Below, piece after piece: positions 32,866-45,089 of a DNA stretch of 64,000 bases. A program made the position numbers and the translations under genes. Source of the stretch: Gentiana macrophylla (taxonomy: Eukaryota; Streptophyta; Magnoliopsida; Gentianales; Gentianaceae); the NCBI GenBank assembly GCA_026214975.1, contig CM047810.1, positions 94,256,316 to 94,320,315 on the forward strand, read 5' to 3'. Below the pieces are notes generated by a model. That model was given only the letters and a program-made list of their open reading frames with translations, ran no database searches and had not been told where the DNA came from. The first letter of the stretch is position 1. Each line of letters opens with the position of its first letter.

Positions 32866-34795
32866 TGTTAGGAAATCTACGTGGGAACGCAGCGGAATTC
32901 AAAATTTTATTTCCTATCGACCCAAGATCGACTTCGTTTAAGCAATAAACAAATAAGCTAGTAGACGGTGGTTACCTTGGTTGATCTAAAAGATCGACGC
33001 TTTGACCGTCTAAGGAGAGTAGTTCTGCATAGAGCCGCCCAAGTGTTCGGCCTCTACCGCTAGTCCACACGAACAGCCCGCCGGAATCCCATCATGGATT
33101 GCTATTGGAAAACTCCGGTTGCTAGACCGGCCTTTTCCCCCTCTCTCCAACTCTCTATAGGATGCTCTCTATTTTACACAAGAACTATTAGTTCTTGGAA
33201 CTATGATGTACAAAAGAGCTTGACACCCATCTCTTATTTATAGTTGAAGGTGGCGCCCCATATGTGTGGAGGAGAAGAAAACCTTTTTCCAATAAAATAA
33301 GGAAAATATAATTGATTGATTTATCTCATTAATATTCAATATCTCATATTAAATATATTTCCAAGATATATATTGACAATATCTTATATTGAATATATCT
33401 TTATCTTATTACCATAAATCAATTTACACATGTGTGCAAATCTATAGTCATTAATATCTAATATTAATATATGGCAATCTTATTAATTAAATTGCACAAT
33501 CCAAGTGTATCATATACACAGTGAAAGTGGCGCCCCTCTTGCCAAAGATTTGGCATCCGGAACATTCTTTAATTAATATAATACTATGATTAATTAATTT
33601 ACAAAATACATATATGTCATATATATATCCAAATTTCGAAATATGTATCTAAATACATATATTTAATTAATCACCATAATTAATATCTTGTATTATATTT
33701 ATTCATAATAAATAAATACCACCATATTAATTTACCACTATAACCTTTATAGTACGAGATAAACTTTCCTTATTTGGTTATCATCTATAACCACATTTTA
33801 ATCAGGCTAGATGTTCATATGTGTGTGACCCGATAGGCTTCCGAATATGTTGTCCGTAGACACAAAGTGCAAATTACGAAAATGCCCTTCATACCTAACG
33901 ATCGCGGGATAGCTTCTAGCAACACACCGTGACCTCCAATCATCGGAAGAGTCAAATGCAATGACTACTACCTTTCATGTGAAACAGTTACCGTGTAAAT
34001 TACAATCCTATCGCTGTAATAATATCCATACGGTCGTACGTCGAGTGTCAAACATTAACGATATAATCTGGATATCAAGCTCTCTCGAAGTAACTCATTT
34101 AATTCACTTTGCAAAGATTCACGAGAGTAAGACATTCCTTATAAGAAGGTCATTTCGGATATTCACCCCTACTGATAGGGTACGCAATTCCCAGACGACC
34201 AAACATGTATACTCCGCATGCTTCAGTATCACACCCAATCACTACCGCATGATCGCCCCGTGGCTAGGGGAAACCTCAATAGTGTCAAAGCATGACAATC
34301 CACACCGTGATGCCATGAAGACTCCGGTCTAAAGGATAATTACACAACTGCCACATAGTGCGACACTTAATGTAAGTGGGTCAGTCTAACGTACGCATTC
34401 TCTAATACACGTCCACGTACAGTCCAAGTGTCTCTACACTTCGATAGATGGGATCTATCCCTGCCCGTAAAGACATAAGACATCTAATACGTGCTAGTCT
34501 GTTTGTACTATCAATGTCCTGTTTAATAGTACATCAGCCTAGAGGCATTTAAGTATCAAACTTGTTAAAGTGATTAGAGATCTCATCAACCATAATCGCC
34601 TATCATGGTTTCTCTATCACAGTTTAATACTAAGGACGTTATCATATAACAATTCATAATTGGTTCTTTAAAAGAACATATATATGACAACAGGATAGCC
34701 ACTTAATATATGTATAAACATAAAGAAATAGTAGAAATGATCCAACCCGGTCGGATCCGGTCCAACCCGATTGGGTTTAGGACATAATTCCAATA
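32866..34795 (-). repeat. Solo family-A Copia LTR
   Basis: A full-length family-A LTR: plus strand TGTTAGGAAATC ... CCAATA, the end CA changed to TA. Flanks are GTTAA (32861-32865) and GTTAT (34796-34800), a target duplication with one mismatch. No internal sequence or partner LTR adjoins it, so it is a solo LTR left by recombination between two LTRs. An open frame at 33961-34332 crosses a conserved LTR segment and is not a gene. Confidence 0.85.
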
Positions 34796-34800
34796 GTTAT

Positions 34801-35935
34801 AAGAGGATGAGAATAACCGGAGAAGCATTCCTGGCAAGGACATTTAAAATCTAGAGAAACTCAACAAAGTTGCTCCATTTTCTTTGCTGCAGATTCAATG
34901 GTCGATTTTTCATTTCAATATATTTATTCAAAAATTTGTTGAAAGTTAACTCTAAAAAGGTTGATGTGGTTACCACAGGGTCTGCTCGAGGTCGGGATGC
35001 ACGAGTTTGTGTGGAAATGAGCTTGCAGAAAGTCCTACGCACCAAAGTTGTTCTAAGAGATTTCCAGTTCCAAGTGGAGTATGAAGGGCTTCAACTGACT
35101 TGCTTTGAATGTTGAAAATACGGGCACAAAACCCAGGATTTCCTGATTGTTCAAAAGCCTTTAGATGCCGAGCCAATGAGAAATGTGTATGATGTTTTGA
35201 ACCTGCAACCCCCCAAAGGTCTTACGCCTGAGAAGCCTTTTGGCCCATGTATGTTAGCCACCAAGAGGTGCATGAGACCGCCAGAAGGGCCAAGGAGACC
35301 GAAGAGCTAACAATATGTCTGGGAGAAAGAACCAAGAAAAGCAGCACAATGAATATTTGGGTCACTCGGGCTCTAGATATGATGTGCTCTCAGATGAGAA
35401 AGAATAGCCAATTGTTCGTGATGAGGATGATTTTCCAGATGCGGTGTTGGAATTAAAAAGACAGACGAAAGAAGTAGGTGATGTCAATATGGCTCCCAGC
35501 ATTTCCTTGCTAAAAAAAAGATGATCCTACGGGGCCAAAGAAGAACCAAAGTGGGAATGATCATCCAAAGAATGCTGCAAAACCCCAACATACACAGTCA
35601 GATCAAATGAAAAGGAAAGGACCGTCTTTTAGTGGGACAAATACAAATATTTCCGCCAAGAGAACACCTGCTTCTATTGGGGTATCCAGAACACAAACCT
35701 CCAGACCTTTACATGATATTTCAAATGGACATGGAAGTCATCATCAAAATAGCTTACATCCAAGCACCAATTCCATCCCTTTTGAGAGTTTTGAGGGAGG
35801 ACGTTCCTACCTCTGATAAAGTGCCTCTGCCTACCCAAAGTCCAAACCTCCTGATGGGCCAGGGTCACGTAAAAGCAGTTAGGGAAAGAATACGGGCGGA
35901 AAAAAGGTGCAACAAATTGGACTTTGAGTGATGAA
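34801..35935 (+). pseudogene. LINE ORF1 remnant
   Basis: Scattered frames fit the first protein of plant L1-type LINEs: TTGSARGRDARVCVEMSLQK, then FQFQVEYEGLQLTCFEC, and a zinc knuckle in which the residue after CFEC is a stop and the last Cys is replaced (KYGHKTQDF). A low-complexity region with frames at 35247-35931 follows. The solo LTR at 32866-34795 is inserted near the upstream side, so part of this LINE may lie left of it. ORF1 proteins bind element RNA. Many stops; not functional. Confidence 0.65.
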
Positions 35936-38900
35936 CCTCCTAATGACATGTACACAATGGATGGGGCTTCCCATCCAACCAATTAATCCTATCCACATGC
36001 ATATTCTTACCTAGAATAGTAGAGAAGTAGGTTCTCAGGATTTCCTTTGCAACATGAAAGAGATGACACATATTCACAAACCTGATATTCTATGTTTGGT
36101 GGAGACTAGAGCTGATGGTGATCAGGCTTGGCGCATTTTGAATAGTTCGAATTATAATAAAGTGTTGTGTGTTGAGGCAAGAGGCTTTTCGAGAGGTCAT
36201 TTGGTGTTTCTGGAATGATAAAGAAACGGAGCTGGAGTACCTTCTAGCACTACTTAATGTTTAAACATAGTGTTTTGTAGTAATAAAGAAATCCAATAGA
36301 TCCTTTATATTGTTTATGCATCCCTCACCCCTAGTGTAAGGAATGATTTATAAGAGTACCTCTTCGTCTCTCTAGTGTCATTCATTACCCTTGGTGCCTT
36401 ATGAGAGACTTTAACCAAGTTATTGATCAAGATGATAAACAAGGAGGAGACTAATTGAATGAGTTAATGTGGATAAAATGGGGATCATGATTCAGCACTT
36501 CAATCAGCTAGGAGTCGAGTTCCAAGGCCCGAGATTCACTTGGACTGGCCTATTATTTGAAGGAAGCCATATAAGGGAGCGTCTTGATCAAGTCTGGTGT
36601 AACAGCATCTGGTTCATCCAAAATCTGGGGGTAATTTTGCTACATCTTACTAAGACTCATTTGGACCATAATCCCTCTCCTTCAATTATATCAAAAAGAG
36701 TGAGCAGACCACCAGGCCCAATCATGCGGTTCTTAAATGCTTAGTTAGATCACCAAGATTTCCCAGACTTTGTTCAGCATTATTGGGATGCTTCTCAACC
36801 TAATATTGGTAGCACTATTCAGAAGTTTAAGGAGGAAGCGCAAATTTGGAATAGAAAAGTATTTGGTAATATTTTCTACCACAAAAGGGATTGACTAAAA
36901 CGGTTGGAAGGGGTCTAAAAAGCTCTTGTTGTCCATCCGTCCAATTCCTTATACGATTTGGATAACCAACTTTGAAATGATTATAATGATATCCTAAGGC
37001 ACGAAGAACAATTTTGGCACCAGAAATTATGTCTTCAATGGATGTGAGAGTGTGAGAATAATACTCATTTTTATCATCTCATGAAACTAAAGCACAGACA
37101 ACAGGCAATGATTAGAGCTTTGAGGAAAGACATTTGGGAACAAAGTGTAGATGATGTATAAATCAAAGATATGATGTGGAACTACTTCATTGATCTTTAT
37201 TCTGTGGATAGGGACTCACATGTTTGTGATTGCACTTTCACCTTTACTTCCCTGTCGCAATCCTCCATCCAACTTCTTAAGAGAGATGTTTGTGAACTGG
37301 AAATTGATGAGACTTGATTTGGTATGAGAACATATAAAACTACTGGTCCTGATGGTCTCCCCCCGAACTGCTAAGATGAATGAAGTGCTCATCACCCCCA
37401 TCCCGAAAGTGGACAACCCAGAAACTTCAACTCAATTCCGGCCTATTGCCCTTGCCAATATGATTACTAAGATTGTCACAAAGGTTCTGGGAACAGAATT
37501 CGTCAAGTTATTAGGGATCATATTGGCACCAGTCAGAGTGCCTTCATCTCTTGGAGAAGTAGTGCTGAGAATGTTATTTTGGCTCAGGAGGTTATTCATT
37601 TCCTACACAGCAAGAAATGGACAAAGGGGTATATGACTATTAAGGTGGATCAAGAGAAAGCGTATGACATGGTAAATTAGTCTTTTTTGAGGAAGATATT
37701 GCAGTCTATAGGTACGAGGAAGCATGCCATTGATCTCTTAATGCATCCTATTACTACTGTGAAGTCGTGTGTGCTGAGGAATGGAACAAAGTGGGAGTCT
37801 TTCTCACCAAGTACATGTATTATGCAGGGGATCTAGTGGCACCTTAACTTTTTGTGTTACGTATGGAGGTCCTTAGCAGAAAAATTAATGAAGCTGTAGA
37901 TGAGGGGAAATGGAAGCCTTTGCAGTTATTAAAGCAGGGTCCACCAATTTCACACATCTTCTTTGCTTATGACTTATTATTGTTTGGAGAAGCTTCAGTT
38001 GATCAGGCCTAGAATGTGGAGGATGTTCTTAACGATTTCTTCCTCATTTCGGTCTGAATGATTAGCACAGCCAAGTCAAGATTCTACACGTCTAAATGTG
38101 AAGGTTATGGTAAGATCAATGATTGAACAAGCCCTTTTTATGCATTATACTTCATCTCTTGCTGCTTATGTGAGAGTCCCCCTTATCCATGGCAGACATA
38201 GAGTGTCCCATTTAACATCTCTGATTGATTGGAAACCTAAGTCTCTCTCCAAGGCGGGTAGAAATATACTGATCAATAGTTCACTGTCAACCCAACCATT
38301 TTACATAATGCAGACTACGAGACTCCCAACGACCATCGTCATGGATATAGAACGGATTTGTAAGGATTTTTTGTTGAGGGATGATGGTAAATCCAGAAAG
38401 GTAGACACTTTACCTTGGGAAGCAATTTGTAAACCTAATGAAGCGATTTATAAACCTAAGAAAGACGGGGGTCTGGGAATTCACAGGCAATATGAGATGA
38501 ACCTTGATCTTTTGGAGAAATTGGTGTATCATCTACTTCAACAAAAGATACACACTAGGTAATGGTACTCTCCCACAAATATAAAAATATGTCAGGCATA
38601 CCAAAGCAGGGTTACACCCCTACCTGGAATGGCATTTGTAAAGTGTATGCAGCTTTGTGGAAAGGGTTGGACATGGATCAAGCAAGCATTATCTGGAAGG
38701 AAGATCCCAAGGGTAATTATTTTGTGACTCCAAGCTATAAATGGAAAATGCAATAGAAAGATCAAAGCCAAGAGTCAGAAAAGGGCTTGTGGAAACAAAT
38801 ATGGAGATTGAAGGGGGCGGCTAGAGGTAACTTCTTACTCTGGAGTATGAAACGTGAGGCACTCCCAGTTGACATCCTATTAGCCATGAGACGTATCATC

Positions 38901-39174
38901 CCTTCCTCACTTTGTTGTGTCAGTGGAGAAGAAGATGAGACAATTTTACATACAATCAGAGATTGCCAATGTGCAAGTATGATCTGGTATTTGAGTCTTC
39001 CAATTGACAGTTAGGAGAGTTTTTTGGGGCTAATTCGACTCAGGAATAGATTTAGTTGAATCTGAATAAGGGCAATCTTCCAATTTTGAGGACAAAGGAT
39101 TGGAAGTATATTTTGAGAGAAGCTCTATATGACATTTAGATGTGGAGAAATAGAATTCTTCATGGAACAGGTGA

Positions 39175-39853
39175 CAAGGGCAGACATGTGTAGGCCTGTA
39201 AACGAGCCGAACCCTACCGAACACTGGCAGGGTTCGGCTCGGCTCGGTATGTTCGAACCTTAGGCTCGGCTCGGCTCGAAATGGCCGAGCCTTATATTTT
39301 CATTATTCGGCTCGGGTTCGGTCTGGTATTTGGGGAAAAAAGCTCGGCTCGGTTCGGCTCGAACATGTCGAACCGTTCGAACATGTTCGGCTCGAATCGG
39401 GTTTTAAAAATAATCGAACATGTTCGCTCGGTTTTAAAAAACATGTTCGCTCGAATCAGATATGAATTTATGATATCCGAGCCGAACATGTTCGAACATG
39501 TTCGGCTCGACCACCGAATATCTAATTTGTAAGGTTCGGCTCGAAGTTCGAACCCACGAAACGAGCCCGAATCGAGCTTTTTCGAGCCGAATACTCCGGA
39601 TCGAATCGAATACTTAGGTTCATTTACAGACCTAGACATGTGTACTCCCACGGGGGGTCACGTGACCCCACTGAGAACCGGGAATGTTTTTTAGTATTAA
39701 AACGATGTAGTTTTGTTGTTAAAAAAATGTCATTTTGTTGTTAGAAAATGTAGTTTTAGACTCCGATAACCCCACTCGAAGAAATTTTTGGACAAAAAAA
39801 TGTAATTTTACGGTCCGGTGACCCACTATAAAAAATTCCTGGATCCGCCCCTG
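39175..39853. mobile_element. Older hAT-like MITE in the LINE tail, itself interrupted
   Basis: The right end reads TCCTGGATCCGCCCCTG. In reverse complement this is CAGGGGCGGATCC, a common end of plant hAT MITEs. The left end, CAAGGGCAGA, continues after the younger MITE at 39643 with CGGGGGGTCACGTGACCCC. Flanks ACAGGTGA (39167-39174) and AACGGTGA (39854-39861) agree at 6 of 8, fitting an aged 8-bp hAT duplication. LINE coding sequence continues in register across the whole block. Confidence 0.6.
39191..39634. mobile_element. Younger hAT MITE with GTTCGGCTCG-rich interior
   Basis: Ends are TAGGCCTGTAAACGAGCCGA and, in reverse complement, TAGGTCTGTAAATGAACC. The 8-bp target duplication GACATGTG is exact at 39183-39190 and 39635-39642, the size for hAT transposons. 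The 444-bp interior consists largely of the motifs GTTCGGCTCG, CGAGCCGAA and GAACATGTTCG in both orientations. Translation gives no protein domain; this is a non-autonomous element. Confidence 0.88.
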
Positions 39854-40039
39854 AACGGTGATGAAAGACCACCAGCTACGATCTTTTAGTCATGGGTGGT
39901 GGAACGAGCTAAAAATTGCGCTTTGCGTGGCAAGACCCAATTTAAGTTTCAGTTAATTTTCTGCAAAGGTTTTTCTTATTTTGAGGTAGACATGTATTTG
40001 CCCTTTTGCCTTTGGCTTTCCTTTAATAAAATGATCGTT

Positions 40040-40815
40040 CTTTAAAATAAATTCAAGAAAAACGGGGAAGCAAAAATTACCGCCTCGGGTGCTTCATTTT
40101 TTATTGAGAGCTGCCCACAATAGTTTACCGACGTGAAAACTTGAGAAAACGGGGCTGCTCGGATGAAATTTGTGCTGTTTGTGGGACTGATGTGGAGACG
40201 ATTGGCCATTGCTTGCTGGAAGGTATGGAGTTTGGAATCTAATAGTAAGTTTTGGAGAGAACATCGACTGCATACCTTTGCGGATGTGTTGGATCTTGTT
40301 TTAAACATACATGATGACTTCTCTCGTGATAAGCTCATCTTTTTTGGGTTATTTGGAAAGCCCGATTTTCTTGGATTTTTGATAATAAAAGTTGTTTATC
40401 TATCATCGATATTGAAAGAAGCCGAAATTGGAAGCTGCGAATTCTTGACTATCATTAATAATACACAGGCTGGCAGCATGATTCACCCAAATTGGCCCGA
40501 CAAATGGAAGCCTCATTTGGTCCCTTTTATAAAATGTAATGTTGATGCTTGTCTTGAAGATAAATCTCTCAAAGTTGGTAGAATCTATAGAAATGAAACG
40601 GGCGAAATTCTCAACTCTTATTCCTTTCACATAGGTACCAACATCTTTGTTCTCGAGGCAGAAGCGTTAGGCGTATTCCATGAACCCTCTTACGCCGTTG
40701 CTTAAGGATATCAAAGGCCTTTTATTGAGGCTAATTCTTTGACAAGTATTCAGAAACTCCAATCGGCCGATGAAGATTTATCCAACGTTGGTCAGATTAT
40801 GGCGGGCTGCAAGGA
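40040..40815 (+). pseudogene. LINE remnant 2: zf-RVT and RNase H, first copy
   Basis: Translates in pieces to KRGCSDEICAVCGTDVE..GHCLLE (zf-RVT) and, from about 40500, PDKWKPHLVPFIKCNVDACL, then SLKVGRIYRNETGEIL, typical of the RVT_3 RNase H domain at the C-terminus of a class of plant LINEs. Frame changes occur around 40380 and 40690. The copy is cut at 40815 by Athila LTR sequence. The rest of this domain resumes at 60086. Confidence 0.75.
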
Positions 40816-41468
40816 TGATGGCCAAAATAGTGACGTCCAACTTTAACCGGCAGAGTACCGGGTCGGAAGCACTATAGCGGTGAGCAATGTCGTATCCCAT
40901 GAGGAATTGGTCAAGTATCACAACCACTTTCGTATTTAGTTTAGGCTCACAATATAGGTGAATTAATCTATAACTAGGATGATAAAAATGCTAACTTTAA
41001 AATATATGGTAAACGAAATAGCTACATTATGGTCAAGAACACTACTCTCAATACCTTTACCGAATCACTAGGGACGAGCCTTTAACTACCAACCAACCAA
41101 TGGTTTCTAATGAATGTGCTGTGGGTGCAATATCCTAACTGGTCTCTAGGCACTAATACCACAACCTAGTTACCCTATATTCGGTTCAGCAGTCCCATCT
41201 ATGGGATTTAATTGAACTAATATGATTAAGAACTATGAGACGCTCTGCATCCACCGAGTTCACAGCTTAGCAAGAAAAATCTTACCAAGGAACATGCTGT
41301 GAAAAACTCGACTAGTTCGTACATGGCAATCCTAAAATTCTAGTTCGCGCACTCCCTCGCAAAATACATTTATAAAGTTCGTGTGTAAAATCATGAATCA
41401 AGTGATCAGTTTAATTCAAGCATTAAGATCAAATTTTAGGACACAACAACTCAAAAGAATTTAAGCTC
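40816..41468 (-). repeat. Partial Athila LTR from the tandem duplication
   Basis: Begins TGATGGCCAAAATAGTGACG after AAGGA, exactly like 42258, and runs about 650 bp into the LTR before the duplication break. It is not an independent insertion. Confidence 0.9.
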
Positions 41469-41481
41469 TAAAATGATCGTT

Positions 41482-42257
41482 CTTTAAAATAAATTCAAGA
41501 AAAACGGGGAAGCAAAAATTACCGCCTCGGGTGCTTCATTTTTTATTGAGAGCTGCCCACAATAGTTTACCGACGTGAAAACTTGAGAAAACGGGGCTGC
41601 TCGGATGAAATTTGTGCTGTTTGTGGGACTGATGTGGAGACGATTGGACATTGCTTGCTGGAAGGTATGGAGTTTGGAATCTAATAGTAAGTTTTGGAGA
41701 GAACATCGACTGCATACCTTTGCGGATGTGTTGGATCTTGTTTTAAACATACATGATGACTTCTCTCGTGATAAGCTCATCTTTTTTGGGTTATTTGGAA
41801 AGCCCAATTTTCTTGGATTTTTGATAATAAAAGTTGTTTATCTATCATCGATATTGAAAGAAGCCGAAATTGGAAGCTGCGAATTCTTGACTATCATTAA
41901 TAATACACAGGCTGGCAGCATGATTCACCCAAATTGGCCCGACAAATGGAAGCCTCATTTGGTCCCTTTTATAAAATGTAATGTTGATGCTTGTCTTGAA
42001 GATAACTCTCTCAAAGTTGGTAGAATCTATAGAAATGAAACGGGCGAAATTCTCAACTCTTATTCCTTTCACATAGGTACCAACATCTTTGTTCTCGAGG
42101 CAGAAGCGTTAGGCGTATTCCATGAACCCTCTTACGCCGTTGCTTAAGGATATCAAAGGCCTTTTATCGAGGCTAATTCTTTGACAAGTATTCAGAAACT
42201 CCAATCGGCCGATGAAGATTTATCCAACGTTGGTCAGATTATGGCGGGCTGTAAGGA
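41482..42257 (+). pseudogene. LINE remnant 2, second copy
   Basis: Nearly identical to 40040-40815 with a few substitutions (for example FGKPN for FGKPD, CLEDN for CLEDK). It ends in AAGGA (42253-42257), the left target duplication of the Athila element. The true continuation of this RNase H domain is at 60086. Confidence 0.75.
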
Positions 42258-43851
42258 TGATGGCCAAAATAGTGACGTCCAACTTTAACCGGCAGAGTAC
42301 CGGGTCGGAAGCACTATAGCGATGAGCAATGTCGTATCCCATGAGGAATTGGTCAAGTATCACAACCACTTTCGTATTTAGTTTAGGCTCACAATATAGG
42401 TGAATTAATCTATAACTAGGATGATAAAAATGCTAACTTTAAAATATATGGTAAACGAAATAGCTACATTATGGTCAAGAACACTACTCTCAATACCTTT
42501 ACCGAATCACTAGGGACGAGCCTTTAACTACCAACCAACCAATGGTTTCTAATGAATGTGTTGTGGGTGCAATATCCTAACTGGTATCTAGGCACTAATA
42601 CCACAACCTAGTTACCCTATATTCGGTTCAGCAGTCCCATCTATGGGATTTAATTGAACTAATATGATTAAGAACTATGAGACGCTCTGCATCCACCGAG
42701 TTCACGGCTTAGCAAGAAAAATCTTACCAAGGAACATGCTGCGAAAAACTCGACTAGTTCGTACATGGCAATCCTAAAATTCTAGTTCGCGCACTCCCTC
42801 GCAAAATACATTTATAAAGTTCGTGTGTAAAATCATGAATCAAGTGATCAGTTTAATTCAAGCATTAAGATCAAATTTTAGGACACAACAACTCAAAAGA
42901 TTTAATATTTAAGCTCTACCCATCCCTAGATCATCGTTTGGGCATTAATTTCGTAGTTCCATCACATATTTTAGCTATCAGATATTTAGCTACTCATAAT
43001 AACAATAATAAAATCACCTAAATTCATAAAGAAAGACATAATAGGCATCATAAAAATATAAGTAAAATTACCAATAAAAAGATTGAACCAATTCACTAAT
43101 CGAATCGTCACTTCGTTGTGTTCCAATCGCAAAAGAAAAGAGAAATATAGTGATGTTGTTCTTCATGAAAAATTACAGAAAAAATGAAAGATAAGCTATT
43201 CTAATGGAAGGAAAAATTTAATGCAGAGAAAATAAAATTCTGATATGAAAACTGTGTGTAAAAATTTGACCTAGATAGTTTTTAAATAGTACTAAGCCCT
43301 CTTATTTTTCCGGAACTATCGTCAAAATATATGGCCAGCGCGTCCCATTGGCCGCATTAATTACCAGCAATTGGACGTGGGTCCCTTTCCTTTCCAAGGT
43401 ACGCATGAATTGATGATGCTTTATATATTTTCCTTTACACAAGAGGTTCGAAAAATAGCCACCGTCACATCCTAAGTGTGATACGTTCTGTTTTCAGTCC
43501 GTGAATTTATTACAATTTTTTTTTCCGAATACTCAAACTTGAATCTCACGCAATTTCTTCATACGAACTCTGTTTTTGACGATTTTTGTACCGTTGTGAT
43601 TCTCGTCACACCCTCTATCACACCATACCTGTAATAAAAATAAACATACCCAAGCGTGACAAATACCAATAAAACACACACAAATCACCTAAAAATATCG
43701 AGATTTTCGACGTAAACGTCTTTCGTCTCATGATTCGAATCGTGGTGAAACGTGCCTATAAAAACCACTTAACTACCCCAAAATTACATCGAATATGTTA
43801 TAAATAGGGGGTAAAATGCACACGAAATTATAGCAAATCTGACTCTCATCA
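42258..43851 (-). repeat. Left LTR of the Athila element (3' LTR)
   Basis: 1594 bp. Matches 58106-60080 except that the latter has an extra 372-bp internal tandem copy. The first ~650 bp are repeated again at 40816-41468. Confidence 0.9.
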
Positions 43852-45084
43852 ACTACCCCCTACTTAGCGTTTGTTCGCCCTCGAGCAAATCAAGCGATTC
43901 AAAAATAAATTATGAGGTCAACATTGTGATCATATGGGAAACAAAATATCTAATGAGTAAAAACTTGTCAACAAGCGAATAAACACGAGCCAAAACTTAT
44001 CTTATCATGGAAACGCAATGTGTGTGTATAGCTTCTCAATCATTAATCACGGTCAACCGGTTCAGATTATAAAAGCATGACTAATGGCCTTACACCATAG
44101 GCTTATACTTCATAATCATCTCCACTAATCGAGGTCATGTCAAGGCTAACTAAGGTCAGACAGGACTTGCCGGTTGTAATGTTAGGATAGGGACGGGGCT
44201 AAACGAAAGGATAAATAGAATATCAAAAGAGAAAATCGAGTGAGTCTAATCAGAACGTCTTACACTTAACTTATAGCTCACCTCCTTTCAACACCGTATC
44301 ATAAACAAGAGTAAGATGCAAAAACGGTTGTCACCATGATGAAACTCCAAGATTGCTTGCAAAAATAGTTGGCACCAAGAACAAGCTCACCAAGAATTCA
44401 AGAACACCCACTCCAATTTACTTCATCCCATCGCCATGTATTACCTTGGAACTAACTCGAAAACTTTCATCCACATTTCTTGACTCAACTTTATACATTT
44501 TATTCAATTTTTTCATTTTGATTGATCTTTTTTTTTCTTGATAATTTTTTTTTGGTAAGTCAAACACCAACAATTCACTACCCCTCTTCATTCGTAAATC
44601 AAAGGATCCACCAACACCATACTTGGATACACATCTCCACCACCCCAACACTTGTGCTAGCAAGTGTGCCCAAAATAAGATTAAAACTAACTCGTAGGGT
44701 GCCAAAGAAATGTAGACCACAAATAAATGCTAAGGGTCGGTAATTATTGGCTAATTAGCGAATGGCTAAGGTTGGGTAGGGGTCTAACCACCCTACAAAG
44801 GCTTAGAGGGGTTTCTGTGGAAATTATGTACATGGTCGGCTATTTGGCTCTGGTCGGGTGAAAGAAATGCCAGGACCGTCATCCCTTAGTCTACCAAGAT
44901 TGACCTTTTTATTTCACATCGAAGTTAATGGTATAAGTTGTAGGTAATAGATTAATGTCTAAGTCATCTATAATCATTCACTAATCAACCACAACTCATG
45001 AAAGCAAAGCTAGTATGTGCATAAAAATTCCATTTCCACAACAAGATAGAGGTTTGACTCGCATGCATTAAACTATTGACTAAT
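43852..45084 (-). other. 3' non-coding interior of the Athila element
   Basis: Polypurine tract (ACTACCCCCTA on plus, 43852-43862) followed by 1.2 kb without a recognisable protein motif. Frames at 44353-44743 lack domains. Ends in AGTTA (45085-45089), the left target duplication of Copia A. Confidence 0.6.
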
Positions 45085-45089
45085 AGTTA

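Larger units (their letters stand above)
36000..40026 (+). pseudogene. LINE ORF2 remnant: endonuclease, reverse transcriptase, zf-RVT
   Basis: Order as in plant L1 elements. Endonuclease: IHKPDILCLVETRADGDQ near 36075 and GPRFTWTGLLFEGSHIRERLDQ near 36525. Reverse transcriptase: NEVLITPIPKVDNPETSTQFRPIAL near 37380, and TIKVDQEKAYDMV near 37640. Thumb/connection: HLTSLIDWKPKSLSKAGRNILINS near 38215. zf-RVT region: QIWRLKGAARGNFLLWSMKREALP near 38795. The tail at 39120-39180 (WRNRILHGTGD) resumes after 39854 (ERPPATIF...WWNELKIALRGK), two MITEs lying between. Numerous stops and shifts; dead for a long time. Confidence 0.75.
40027..42915 (+). repeat. 1442-bp tandem duplication across the LINE/Athila junction
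   Basis: 40027-41468 and 41469-42915 are two head-to-tail copies, offset 1442 bp, with about ten substitutions seen by eye (for example TTGGCCATTG against TTGGACATTG at 40202/41644, and GTGCTGTGGG against GTGTTGTGGG). Each copy contains ~790 bp of LINE remnant, the AAGGA target site and ~650 bp of Athila LTR. The break joins LTR sequence (...TTTAAGCTC) to TAAAATGATCG with little homology. Confidence 0.9.

Noticed and set aside
40816..41468. A second independent Athila LTR insertion
   Set aside because: Flank, target site and LTR segment are all duplicated together with a 1442-bp offset, so it is a tandem duplication and not a second insertion.
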